Shown: positions 35,722 through 43,209 of the stretch, piece by piece
How the letters are laid out: the number at the start of each line of letters is the position of its first letter
Position numbering within the stretch: the stretch's first letter is position 1
Assembly: GCA_032095175.1 (NCBI GenBank)
Contig: DAMCZI010000007.1
Span: 77,816-141,815, forward strand
Source: DAMCZI01 sp032095175
GTDB lineage: Bacteria; Bacillota; Clostridia; Clostridiales; Caloramatoraceae
Direction: 5' to 3'
Length of the DNA stretch: 64,000 nt
Notes under the pieces: generated by a model
What the model was told of the DNA's origin: nothing
Databases searched by the model: none
The model's input: the letters and a program-made list of their open reading frames with translations, nothing else
Position numbers and translations under genes: made by a program

Positions 35722-35809
35722 AGTGCCAGGAACGTGGCAAGTGGCAAGCTGAATAGCATTGGGATATCCCAATGTTGTTCAACTTGCCACTTGCCACGTT
35801 CCTGGCGCT
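35722..35809. repeat. P2 palindrome, full copy
   Basis: An 88-base palindrome centred on GGGATATCCC, with arms AGTGCCAGGAACGTGGCAAG and the matching 3' arm. It shares the GGCAAGTGGCAAG block with 31878. It directly follows the rqcP stop and can act as a terminator. Confidence 0.85.
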
Positions 35810-35823
35810 CCTAGGGGTATTTT

Positions 35824-35913
35824 GGTGACAGGCTCTTGAGTTTTGAGTTATTTAAATATGAGCATCATGTAATGATGATATTTAAATAACTCAAAACTCA
35901 AGTGCCTATTACC
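35824..35913. repeat. P1 palindrome
   Basis: Arms GGTGACAGGCTCTTGAGTTT and the matching 3' arm ending in GTGCCTATTACC enclose an inner symmetric CATCAT/ATGATG. It lies 14 bases after the P2 copy, so two unrelated palindromes are stacked here. Confidence 0.85.
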
Positions 35914-35989
35914 ATTCCAGCATCAAAGTGCCTGTAAAAGTTATAACTTATATGGCTGCCACTTAAAAAATGAATTTCTATTCCAATAA

Positions 35990-36022
35990 TTATGCACAGC
36001 CTGTGGATAACTTTGTGGATAA
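35990..36022. promoter_or_regulatory. Cluster of DnaA boxes upstream of yabP
   Basis: Three perfect matches to the DnaA box TTATNCACA lie within 33 bases: TTATGCACA at 35990-35998, and on the opposite strand TGTGGATAA at 36002-36010 and 36014-36022. A near match, TGTGATAAT, follows at 36025. The two inverted boxes are 12 bases apart start to start. DnaA binding is therefore likely; its purpose is not known. Confidence 0.75.
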
Positions 36023-36112
36023 GTTGTGATAATTCTGTGAGTTAGTGTTAATAAAATTTAGTAATAAAGGTATAGCGTCTTGCATATTATCTTATAGGAT
36101 TGGAGGGATAGT

Positions 36113-36400
36113 ATGGAAAACGTTAAAACAATAAAGCCACAAGGCAGTCATATTGTCCACATAGATAACAGGCAGAGGATTGATATAAGTGGAGTCACGA
36201 GGGTTATAACCTTTAATGAGGATAATGTTGTTTTGAATACTATTATGGGTACAATCGAGATGAAGGGAAAGGGTATGAAGGTAAACAAGCTGAATGTGGA
36301 TACTGGGGATATGTTGATAGAGGGAGAAATAACATCCCTGGTTTATTCTTCAAAGGAGAAGGGGAAAAAGGGAAGCACCCTTAAGAAGTTATTCAAATAA
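36113..36400 (+). CDS. yabP: Sporulation protein YabP
   Basis: The 95-residue protein is the YabP family: HIVHIDNRQRIDISGVTRVITFNEDNVVLNTIMGTIEMKGKGMKVNKLNVDTGDMLIEGEI. YabP and YabQ are made in the mother cell and needed for spore cortex formation in Bacillus. The start ATG has TTGGAGGGATA. It begins the yabP-yabQ-divIC group and lies about 90 bases after the DnaA-box cluster. Confidence 0.95.
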   Translation: MENVKTIKPQGSHIVHIDNRQRIDISGVTRVITFNEDNVVLNTIMGTIEMKGKGMKVNKLNVDTGDMLIEGEITSLVYSSKEKGKKGSTLKKLFK

Positions 36401-36423
36401 TCAGCAATTCCTGGAGGCTTACA

Positions 36424-36912
36424 ATGATTTTACCTGTTGATTTACAGCTTTATTATTTTTTGACAGCTGTTGTTGCCGGACTTGCAATAGGAATAATGTT
36501 TGATATCTACAGGATAATAAGAGGCTTTGATTGTCCAGGGAAAGCTGTTACAATGGTTTCGGATTTGCTTTTCTGGATAATTTCTGCTATTGTAATTTTT
36601 CTATTTTTCCTATATTCAAATAATGGGTATTTGAGATATAATACATTTATAGGATTAATTTTAGGAGCATTACTATATTTTAGGATTATAAGCGGAGTAA
36701 TATTAAAATCCCTTAGATTTATAACCTTTTATATTATTAAGTTTTTTAGGGTACTAATTATATTTGTTTTATATCCGATAAGACTAATAAGGTATTTTTT
36801 ACACTTCATTTTCTTTAAGCTAAAAGAGATCATTAGGAAAAGACCTAAAAAGCCAGTAAAGGCAAAAAGGGAAAAGAAGGCTAAGAAAGGGAAGAAGGCA
36901 GAAAAGGTCTAG
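36424..36912 (+). CDS. yabQ: Sporulation membrane protein YabQ
   Basis: The 162-residue protein has about four to five hydrophobic segments in the first 120 residues (for example YFLTAVVAGLAIGIMFDIYRII and FWIISAIVIFLFFLY), then a strongly basic Lys-rich tail. This is the YabQ pattern; it acts with YabP in spore cortex assembly. It follows yabP by 23 bases behind CTGGAGGC. Confidence 0.92.
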   Translation: MILPVDLQLYYFLTAVVAGLAIGIMFDIYRIIRGFDCPGKAVTMVSDLLFWIISAIVIFLFFLYSNNGYLRYNTFIGLILGALLYFRIISGVILKSLRFITFYIIKFFRVLIIFVLYPIRLIRYFLHFIFFKLKEIIRKRPKKPVKAKREKKAKKGKKAEKV

Positions 36913-36937
36913 AAAAAACTGCGAAGGAGAATGATAT

Positions 36938-37207
36938 ATGAAGAGGAAAAAATCCCTGTTCCTCCTGGGGATAGCGGTTGTGTTTGCTATAATTCTAATA
37001 AAGCAGCAGGTAACTATTGCAAGACTTAATAAACAGTACAGGCAGTATAATGAGCAGATGTCCAAATTGAAGTATGTAAATACTCAATTAGATGAGGAAT
37101 TAAAGCAGACAAAGAGGAATGATTATATTGAGAAGATGGCAAGGGAAAAGCTTGGGCTTGTTAAGCCTGGAGAAATTCTTTTCAAAGATAGAAATAAAAC
37201 AAAATAA
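36938..37207 (+). CDS. divIC: Septum formation initiator DivIC/FtsB-like
   Basis: The 89-residue protein has a short cytoplasmic start, one membrane segment (SLFLLGIAVVFAIILI), a coiled coil (about 27-60) and the conserved end IEKMAREKLGLVKPGEILFKD. It takes part in the FtsL-DivIB-DivIC complex at the division site. The start has GAAGGAGAATG. Its place after yabQ is the same as in Bacillus. Confidence 0.93.
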   Translation: MKRKKSLFLLGIAVVFAIILIKQQVTIARLNKQYRQYNEQMSKLKYVNTQLDEELKQTKRNDYIEKMAREKLGLVKPGEILFKDRNKTK

Positions 37208-37230
37208 CTCTTGGAAAATATAACAAAAAA

Positions 37231-37259
37231 TTGACTGTATTTATAAATTCATATATAAT
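37231..37259 (+). promoter_or_regulatory. Sigma-A promoter of yabR
   Basis: TTGACT and TATAAT are separated by exactly 17 bases and lie 39 bases before the start of the S1-domain gene. Confidence 0.8.
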
Positions 37260-37297
37260 ATAATCACTAAAACCAATTAAGGAGGAATTTTTTTAAT

Positions 37298-37702
37298 ATG
37301 ACCCTTCAGGTAGGAAACGTTTTAGATGGCATTGTAGTTAATATCACAAATTTCGGAGCTTTTGTGGAGGTATCTGGTAAAACCGGACTTGTTCACATCT
37401 CAGAAATTTCAGACACTTATGTAAAGGATATCAGAAAGCATCTTAAGGAGCAGGATAAGGTTAAGGTGAAGGTTATAGGAATCGACGAAAATGGCAAGAT
37501 AAGCCTTTCCATTAGACAAGCAAACCCACCTAAGAGAACAACAAGGCCTGCTGAAATTGACTGGAATTATGAAAAAAGGAAGGCATCAGGCTTATCCTTC
37601 GAAGACAGACTTTCAAAGTTCTTAAAGGATAGTGAAGAAAGATTCCAGGATTTAAAGAAGAACCAGGAATCAAAAAGGAGCGGAGGATACTCTAGAAAAT
37701 AG
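37298..37702 (+). CDS. yabR: S1-domain RNA-binding protein (YabR type)
   Basis: The 134-residue protein is one S1 OB-fold domain (residues 1-70: LQVGNVLDGIVVNITNFGAFVEVSGKTGLVHISEISDTYVKDIRKHL) followed by a charged, disordered tail. Family members bind RNA or the ribosome; the precise role of YabR is unclear. It has its own sigma-A promoter and terminator. Its position before the tRNAs and spoIIE is as in Bacillus. Confidence 0.92.
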   Translation: MTLQVGNVLDGIVVNITNFGAFVEVSGKTGLVHISEISDTYVKDIRKHLKEQDKVKVKVIGIDENGKISLSIRQANPPKRTTRPAEIDWNYEKRKASGLSFEDRLSKFLKDSEERFQDLKKNQESKRSGGYSRK

Positions 37703-37720
37703 ATTTAATGAGCAAGTACG

Positions 37721-37753
37721 GGTATTTTACCTGATGGTAAGATACCTTGTTTT
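37721..37753 (+). terminator. Terminator of yabR
   Basis: GGTATTTTACC pairs with GGTAAGATACC (one G-U) around TGAT, followed by TTGTTTTA. Confidence 0.75.
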
Positions 37754-37862
37754 ATTAATAAATCTAAGACTAATGTATATAGGGAATACCCCTGCTGTTG
37801 TACTCAACAGATATTATTTTTAAGGAATTAAATAATTCCATAAAAAGGATTTAAAAAAAGTA

Positions 37863-37891
37863 TTGACGTAATGCTTAAAACCATATATAAT
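37863..37891 (+). promoter_or_regulatory. Sigma-A promoter of the tRNA cluster
   Basis: TTGACG and TATAAT with 17-base spacing, 34 bases before tRNA-Leu. It should drive all three tRNAs up to the terminator at 38182. Confidence 0.85.
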
Positions 37892-37925
37892 AAATAATGT
37901 CGAAAGACGATAACAACAAAACAGC

Positions 37926-38014
37926 GCCGGAGTGGCGGAACAGGAAGACGCACAGGACTTAAAATCCTGCGATCCTAAAAGATCGTACCGGTTCGATCCC
38001 GGTCTCCGGCACCA
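37926..38014 (+). tRNA. tRNA-Leu (UAA)
   Basis: A class II tRNA with acceptor GCCGGAG/CTCCGGC, anticodon TAA in the loop CTTAAAA between AGGA/TCCT, a long variable arm (GATCCTAAAAGATC) and encoded ACCA. Confidence 0.96.
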
Positions 38015-38022
38015 ATTAACAT

Positions 38023-38099
<77 letters not shown>

Positions 38100-38100
38100 T

Positions 38101-38177
38101 GGCGGCATAGCTCAGTTGGCCAGAGCATTCGGTTCATACCCGAAGTGTCAGCGGTTCGAATCCGTTTGCCGCCACCA
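38101..38177 (+). tRNA. Elongator tRNA-Met (CAU)
   Basis: Acceptor GGCGGCA/TGCCGCC is fully paired. Anticodon CAT lies in loop TTCATAC with stem TCGG/CCGA, and CCA is encoded. The body resembles elongator Met of Bacillus rather than the lysidine-modified Ile tRNA. Confidence 0.92.
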
Positions 38178-38181
38178 TAGT

Positions 38182-38220
38182 AAAAACACCGTATGTTGGA
38201 TAACATACGGTGTTTTTGTT
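38182..38220 (+). terminator. Terminator of the tRNA cluster
   Basis: AAAACACCGTATGTT pairs with AACATACGGTGTTTTT around a four-base loop. Confidence 0.9.
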
Positions 38221-38240
38221 TTGACTAGGAGATGTGATAC

Positions 38241-38340
38241 GGTAACAGGCACTTGAGTTTTGAGTTATTTAGGCACATTAAAAAAATATCTTTTAGTGAT
38301 ACTGATATTTAAATAACTCAAAACTCAAGAACCTGTCACC
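38241..38340. repeat. P1 palindrome
   Basis: Arms GGTAACAGGCACTTGAGTTT and AAACTCAAGAACCTGTCACC flank an AT-rich centre. This copy is in the reverse orientation to those at 35824 and 55256. It lies between the tRNA terminator and spoIIE. Confidence 0.85.
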
Positions 38341-38483
38341 GTTACCTAAAAACTTTTCTCTCATTTTAGCTATAATAATGTACATTTCATTCAATTAAAA
38401 CTACCCTTTTAGTCGAAGTTTAATTTCTCATAAATAATCCTACTTGATGTTGTCACAAAATTTTTATATTCGCAGTGGTAATA

Positions 38484-38516
38484 CTGACAAATATTTTTGC
38501 ATATAATTGATATAAT
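38484..38516 (+). promoter_or_regulatory. Spo0A-type sigma-A promoter of spoIIE (21-base spacer)
   Basis: CTGACA and TATAAT are separated by 21 bases, 33 bases before the spoIIE ATG. In Bacillus, spoIIE has the same over-long spacer and depends on phosphorylated Spo0A. A 0A-box-like AGTCGAA lies at 38411 and TGTCACA at 38451. Confidence 0.6.
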
Positions 38517-38549
38517 AACCTCACACAAAAAGCGTGAGGTGATTTTTTT

Positions 38550-40940
38550 ATGATCTATAAAGATGAACTAATTCCATACAGGAAAACCTCAAATGAAAAA
38601 AAGCCTGATATAGGTAAAGCTGCAAAATTCCTTTCATATCAGCATATTCTTCTTTATGCCTCAGCGTTTTTTGCATCGAGGGTATTCATACTTGGTTCTA
38701 TAATGCCATTTGGAATATCTTTTTTTGTTGCATGTTTTGGGGTGCTTGAAAGAGGAACTGCGATGATAACAGGGATTGCAGCAGCGTTGGGATACTTAAG
38801 TGCACTAAAGGGATACATATCATTAAATCATTTAGTTACAATAGCTATACTAATGGGGTATGCATATATAATGCACCCAGGGGATAAGAAAAGGATTTAT
38901 AAATTATCAATTGCTGCATTTATTATTAGTATTCCGATTAATCTTATGTTTCACGTACGGTTTATATCCGGAGGTATTGTAAAGCAGGATATAATACTTG
39001 CAGTTGTTGAGTCTTTAGTTATTGCTGCAGCAAGCTATATATTCAGCTATGGAATGCCTGTATATTTTGAAAATAACAAAAGAAAGGTTCTCTCAAGTGA
39101 GGAAACTGTTTTTATTGGCATTATGCTTGCCATTGTTATCTCTGGAATGTGGGACATAAAGTACATGGGTTTTTCTCTAAAAAATATGATGGCCTTTTTT
39201 ATTGTACTTTCAACAGGGTACATTGAGGGACCTGCAATGGGAGCAGCAGTTGGTTCGGTGCTTGGGCTTGTATCTTCAATGGCTGATGCTTCAATGCCAA
39301 TTATGCTTGGAATATTTGCATTTTCTGGACTTATAGCAGGTGTATTCAAAGAGCTTGGAAAGGTTGTAACGAGTATTGCCTGTGTTGCTACTGCTGCTTT
39401 AATGGGATTTTATACATCAGGGGTAGGGGCATTGGATGGTGTTTTTCTAGACTCGATAATCCCAGCCTTTATTTTTCTTTTTATACCTGTAAAAAGCTTT
39501 GAAAAGATGTCGCTATTAATAAACGGGGATAAGAAAATATTAGAACTTCATAAATCCTATGTTCAAAGAGTTAAGGATATGATGGAAATGAGGCTTGAAT
39601 CCATATCCACAATGCTGTATTCATTATGTGGGATACTTGAGGAAAATGTGGATAACGAGCTTTCATACAAGGGAGAGATAAATGGAATAGTAGAAAAGCT
39701 TACAGATAGGGTTTGCTCTAACTGTGATAGCAAGAGTGTGTGCTGGAAAAAGGAACTTTACTATACATATGATTCCTTCCTTGAACTTTTAAGATTAATC
39801 GAAAAATCAGGAAGGCTTGAGGTTGCATCAATTCCTCAGGAGTTAAGGAGAAAGTGTATAAGACCAAATGAGTTGGTAAAACAAGCGAACTATATATATG
39901 AGATATTCAGGGTTAATAACAAGTGGAGAAGAAAGCTTATTAAATCAAGGATGATTGTTTCTGATCAAATAAAGGGAGTATCTGGACTTGTAAAATCCAT
40001 GGTTGAGGAAGTATCAACCTCTATGGAGTTTAAGAACGATGTAGAGGAGGAGGTTGCAATTGCACTGGACAAGAAGGGGTTGGACTTTGATGATATTGTT
40101 GCAGTTAAAAACAAAAGTGACAGGTATGAGGTAACTATATACAAAAGGCCATGTGCAGGAAAACAGGTCTGTGGCAAGGAATATACCTCTGTAATATCAA
40201 GAGTGATTGGGAAAAGGATGATGAGGGATGGAAGTCAGTGCAGACTGAGCCGGGATTCATCTATGTGCCATTTTAGGCTTATTGAAGGGGAGAACTTCAA
40301 TATGAACACTGCGGTATCCAGAATGAGCAAAGAGGAGGTTTCGGGAGATAATTACTCCTTTGGAGAAATGGGACAGGGCAGATATATGATGGCCATAAGC
40401 GATGGAATGGGAAGCGGTGTTCCTGCAAGGATGGAAAGCAATACAACTATTTCACTCCTTGAAAAGTTTATTGAAGCAGGTTATGAGAAGGATATTGCTA
40501 TAAAGGCAATAAACTCTGTTCTTGTTTTTAAATCTTCAAGTGAAAGCTTCTCTACAATAGATTTGGCGCTGGTTGATCTTTATAGCGGCATGGGCGAATT
40601 CGTAAAGGTTGGTGCTGCACCTACTTTTATTAAATCTCGAGGAGATGTAGTAACAATAAGAAGTACAAGCCTCCCTGCAGGCATACTGGATGATGTAAAC
40701 CTGGAGAGTGAGTTTGTTCAGCTTAAAAATGGAGATATGGTTGTTATGATAAGTGATGGAGTAGCTGATGCAGGGGGACAGATTAAGGAAAAGTGGGTTG
40801 CTAATTTCCTAAGGGATTTTGAAAGTGTTAATCCATCAGATGTTGCAGAAGCTATTATAAATAGGGCGAAGGAAATGTACGGTGGAAAGGTAATGGATGA
40901 TATGACTGTTTTGGTGTCTAAGATTTGGAAGCTGATGTAA
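38550..40940 (+). CDS. spoIIE: Stage II sporulation protein E (PP2C phosphatase)
   Basis: SpoIIE dephosphorylates SpoIIAA to free sigma-F in the forespore and also interacts with FtsZ. The 796-residue protein has about ten membrane segments in the first 320 residues, a central FtsZ/oligomerisation region, and a C-terminal PP2C domain (about 590-796). Metal-binding motifs are MAISDGMGSG and VVMISDGVADAGG; DDMTVLV follows. The central part is Cys-rich (CSNCDSKSVCW), a feature of clostridial SpoIIE. The promoter has the Spo0A-type spacer. A composite palindrome follows 10 bases after the stop. Confidence 0.97.
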   Translation: MIYKDELIPYRKTSNEKKPDIGKAAKFLSYQHILLYASAFFASRVFILGSIMPFGISFFVACFGVLERGTAMITGIAAALGYLSALKGYISLNHLVTIAILMGYAYIMHPGDKKRIYKLSIAAFIISIPINLMFHVRFISGGIVKQDIILAVVESLVIAAASYIFSYGMPVYFENNKRKVLSSEETVFIGIMLAIVISGMWDIKYMGFSLKNMMAFFIVLSTGYIEGPAMGAAVGSVLGLVSSMADASMPIMLGIFAFSGLIAGVFKELGKVVTSIACVATAALMGFYTSGVGALDGVFLDSIIPAFIFLFIPVKSFEKMSLLINGDKKILELHKSYVQRVKDMMEMRLESISTMLYSLCGILEENVDNELSYKGEINGIVEKLTDRVCSNCDSKSVCWKKELYYTYDSFLELLRLIEKSGRLEVASIPQELRRKCIRPNELVKQANYIYEIFRVNNKWRRKLIKSRMIVSDQIKGVSGLVKSMVEEVSTSMEFKNDVEEEVAIALDKKGLDFDDIVAVKNKSDRYEVTIYKRPCAGKQVCGKEYTSVISRVIGKRMMRDGSQCRLSRDSSMCHFRLIEGENFNMNTAVSRMSKEEVSGDNYSFGEMGQGRYMMAISDGMGSGVPARMESNTTISLLEKFIEAGYEKDIAIKAINSVLVFKSSSESFSTIDLALVDLYSGMGEFVKVGAAPTFIKSRGDVVTIRSTSLPAGILDDVNLESEFVQLKNGDMVVMISDGVADAGGQIKEKWVANFLRDFESVNPSDVAEAIINRAKEMYGGKVMDDMTVLVSKIWKLM

Positions 40941-40950
40941 GAGATAAATA

Positions 40951-41111
40951 GGGGGCTGTTGCACAATATCTATCTTTTGGTGACAGGCTCTTGAGTTATG
41001 AGTTATTTAAGAAAAACTATCTTTTAAGGCATATTAAAGAAAATAACTCATAACTTAAGTGCCTGTTACCTGGGGATATAAGGTATAACCTTTCTTTGTG
41101 CGACAGCTCCC
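40951..41111. repeat. Composite palindrome, inverted copy
   Basis: The outer arms GGGGGCTGTTGCACAA (40951) and GTGCGACAGCTCCC enclose a P1 palindrome at 40979-41070. Compared with 24657-24816, the inter-arm segments are exchanged: the sequence AAAGGAAGGTTATACC of the left side there is on the right here in reverse complement. The whole unit is therefore inverted. Confidence 0.85.
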
Positions 41112-41190
41112 TTTGCCACTTTGTTACCTTTGTAAGTTTCGAGAATATTTGCTATATTGTATATATATTATTAAGAAGGGTAGAATTTCA

Positions 41191-42597
41191 ATGAACGAAA
41201 CCAATAAAACAAGCATTTTAGTAAGGGAAAAGATATTAAATACTATAAAAAGATATAACATGATTTCTCCTGGTGATGGAGTTGTAGTGGGCTTCTCAGG
41301 AGGACCTGATTCAGTATGCCTTCTTCATGCTTTAAACAGCCTTAAGGATGAGCTAAATATAAGTATATTTGCTGTTCATCTTAATCACATGATAAGAGAT
41401 GATGAGGCATTAAGGGACGAGAGCTTTGCGAGGGACTTTGCCGGCTTACTTGGTATACCCTTTTACTCAAAGAGAATTCCTGTTGAAGAATATGCAAAAG
41501 AGAAGAGGATGTCAACTGAGGAGGCAGGAAGGCTTTTAAGGTATGAGCTTTTTGAGGAGGTTGCCAAGAAAAATAACGCATCAAGGATTGCCCTTGCACA
41601 TAATATGAACGATCAGGCTGAAACGATGCTTATGAGATTTATCAGGGGAACTGGTATAAGCGGACTTGGCGGAATAAAGCCTGTAAGGGATTTAAAGTAT
41701 ATAAGACCGATAATTTCTTGCAGTAGAGCTGAGATTGAAGGCTATTGCAGTGAAAATGGGCTAAATCCTGTTATAGACAGCACAAATGAGAAAAGTATAT
41801 ATACGAGAAACAGGGTAAGGCTTGAACTTATTCCATATATAAAGGAGCACTTTAACCCAAATGTTATTGAAAGTCTTTATAAAGCTTCGGAAATAATGAG
41901 GGATGAGGATGAATTTTTAAATTCATTTTCTAAAAGAGAAATGGAGAGAATAAAGTCTGGCGAGGGAATAGATATAAAATCATTTAACTCCCTTGATATT
42001 GCAGTAAGAAGGAGAATTATAAGGCTTGCTATAGAAGAAAAGAGAGGAAGCCTTACAGGTATTGAAAGCAGCCATGTGGAGGAATGCATCGAATTAATAT
42101 CCAGAGGAGCTACAGGTAAAAGAACAGACCTTCCTGGTGATATTCAGTGCATAATACAATATGATATTTTTAAAATTCAAAGTGAAATAACAAGTAATAA
42201 TTTTGAATATACTATACCTGTGCCAGGTGTTCTTTACATAAATGAAATAGATTGCCAGCTCGATACAAACATTATTGAAAAAAATGATACAAATTTCCGT
42301 GATAATAATTTTGTAAAATATTTTGATTATGATAGAATAAAGGAAGAACTCAAAATTAGAAATAGAAGGGATGGGGACTATATCTATCCTAAGGGTATGA
42401 ATGGCAGAAAGAAGCTTAAGGACATATTCATCGATAAGAAAATACCCCGGGAAAAAAGAAATGAAATTCCACTTATAGCCATGGATGATGAGATACTATG
42501 GGCTATTGGTTTAAGGGATACAAAAAACTACAAATTACAGAATGGTACAAAGAATGTACTGGAAATTAAACTTACAAGAGGTGTTAAGAATGAATGA
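41191..42597 (+). CDS. tilS: tRNA(Ile)-lysidine synthetase
   Basis: TilS converts C34 of the CAU-type isoleucine tRNA to lysidine using ATP and lysine. The 468-residue protein has the PP-loop SGGPDS at 36-41 in the N-terminal ATPase domain, and the TilS C-terminal domain (NRRDGDYIYPKGMNGRKKLKDIFIDKKIPREKR) that recognises the acceptor stem. The frame is open from 41098, but the start used is ATG 41191 after AAGAAGGGT, since the earlier part overlaps the palindrome and is unlike the family. It overlaps hpt by eight bases. Confidence 0.95.
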   Translation: MNETNKTSILVREKILNTIKRYNMISPGDGVVVGFSGGPDSVCLLHALNSLKDELNISIFAVHLNHMIRDDEALRDESFARDFAGLLGIPFYSKRIPVEEYAKEKRMSTEEAGRLLRYELFEEVAKKNNASRIALAHNMNDQAETMLMRFIRGTGISGLGGIKPVRDLKYIRPIISCSRAEIEGYCSENGLNPVIDSTNEKSIYTRNRVRLELIPYIKEHFNPNVIESLYKASEIMRDEDEFLNSFSKREMERIKSGEGIDIKSFNSLDIAVRRRIIRLAIEEKRGSLTGIESSHVEECIELISRGATGKRTDLPGDIQCIIQYDIFKIQSEITSNNFEYTIPVPGVLYINEIDCQLDTNIIEKNDTNFRDNNFVKYFDYDRIKEELKIRNRRDGDYIYPKGMNGRKKLKDIFIDKKIPREKRNEIPLIAMDDEILWAIGLRDTKNYKLQNGTKNVLEIKLTRGVKNE

Positions 42598-43141
42598 TGC
42601 AGTTGAAAGAGTATTAATTAGTGAGGAAGAAATTAAAGAGAAGGTTAAGGAGCTAGCAGGACAAATAGGTAAGGATTATCCTAATGGGGATGTTCTTTTC
42701 ATAGGAGTTTTAAAGGGTTCAGTTTTCTTTATAACAGATCTTATGAGAGCAATGGATGTAAATGTATCCGTTGACTTTATGGCAGTATCAAGCTATGGAT
42801 GTTCATCAGTGTCTTCTGGTGTAGTAAGGATATTAAAGGATCTTGACGCTGATATTGAGGGAAGAGATGTAGTAATAATTGAGGATATAATAGATACAGG
42901 TACTACACTTAAATATCTTTGTGAAAATCTTAGATCAAGAGGGCCAAAGAGTCTTAAAATTTGTGCCCTTCTCGATAAGCCAGAGAGAAGAAAGGTTGAT
43001 TTAAAGGCAGACTACATAGGATTTTCAATTCCTGACGCCTTTGTTATTGGTTATGGACTTGATTATGCAGAAATGTATAGACAATTACCATATGTAGGAA
43101 TACTAAAAGAGAAAGTTTACAAAAAGGACAAAAGTATTTAA
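42590..43141 (+). CDS. hpt: Hypoxanthine phosphoribosyltransferase
   Basis: This purine-salvage enzyme makes IMP or GMP from hypoxanthine or guanine and PRPP. The 183-residue protein has the PRPP site VVIIEDIIDTGTTL and the family start VERVLISEEEIKEKVKELA. The ATG at 42590 lies inside the tilS stop region (ATGAATGA) with AGAGGTG before it, a coupled start. The tilS-hpt-ftsH order is highly conserved in Firmicutes. Confidence 0.96.
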   Translation: MNDAVERVLISEEEIKEKVKELAGQIGKDYPNGDVLFIGVLKGSVFFITDLMRAMDVNVSVDFMAVSSYGCSSVSSGVVRILKDLDADIEGRDVVIIEDIIDTGTTLKYLCENLRSRGPKSLKICALLDKPERRKVDLKADYIGFSIPDAFVIGYGLDYAEMYRQLPYVGILKEKVYKKDKSI

Positions 43142-43170
43142 TTGTTAATATTCTAATGGTATGATACAAT
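43142..43170 (+). promoter_or_regulatory. Sigma-A promoter of ftsH
   Basis: TTGTTA and TACAAT are separated by 17 bases and begin at the hpt stop, 39 bases before the ftsH ATG. Confidence 0.75.
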
Positions 43171-43209
43171 CAATAAATAGTTACTCATAATACCGAGAGG
43201 GGGGCTAAG

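Noticed and set aside
35990..36033. Chromosomal origin (oriC) at the DnaA boxes
   Set aside because: Only four boxes are present, without an AT-rich unwinding region or dnaA/dnaN beside them. The neighbouring genes are normally tens of kilobases from dnaA. A regulatory cluster is more likely.
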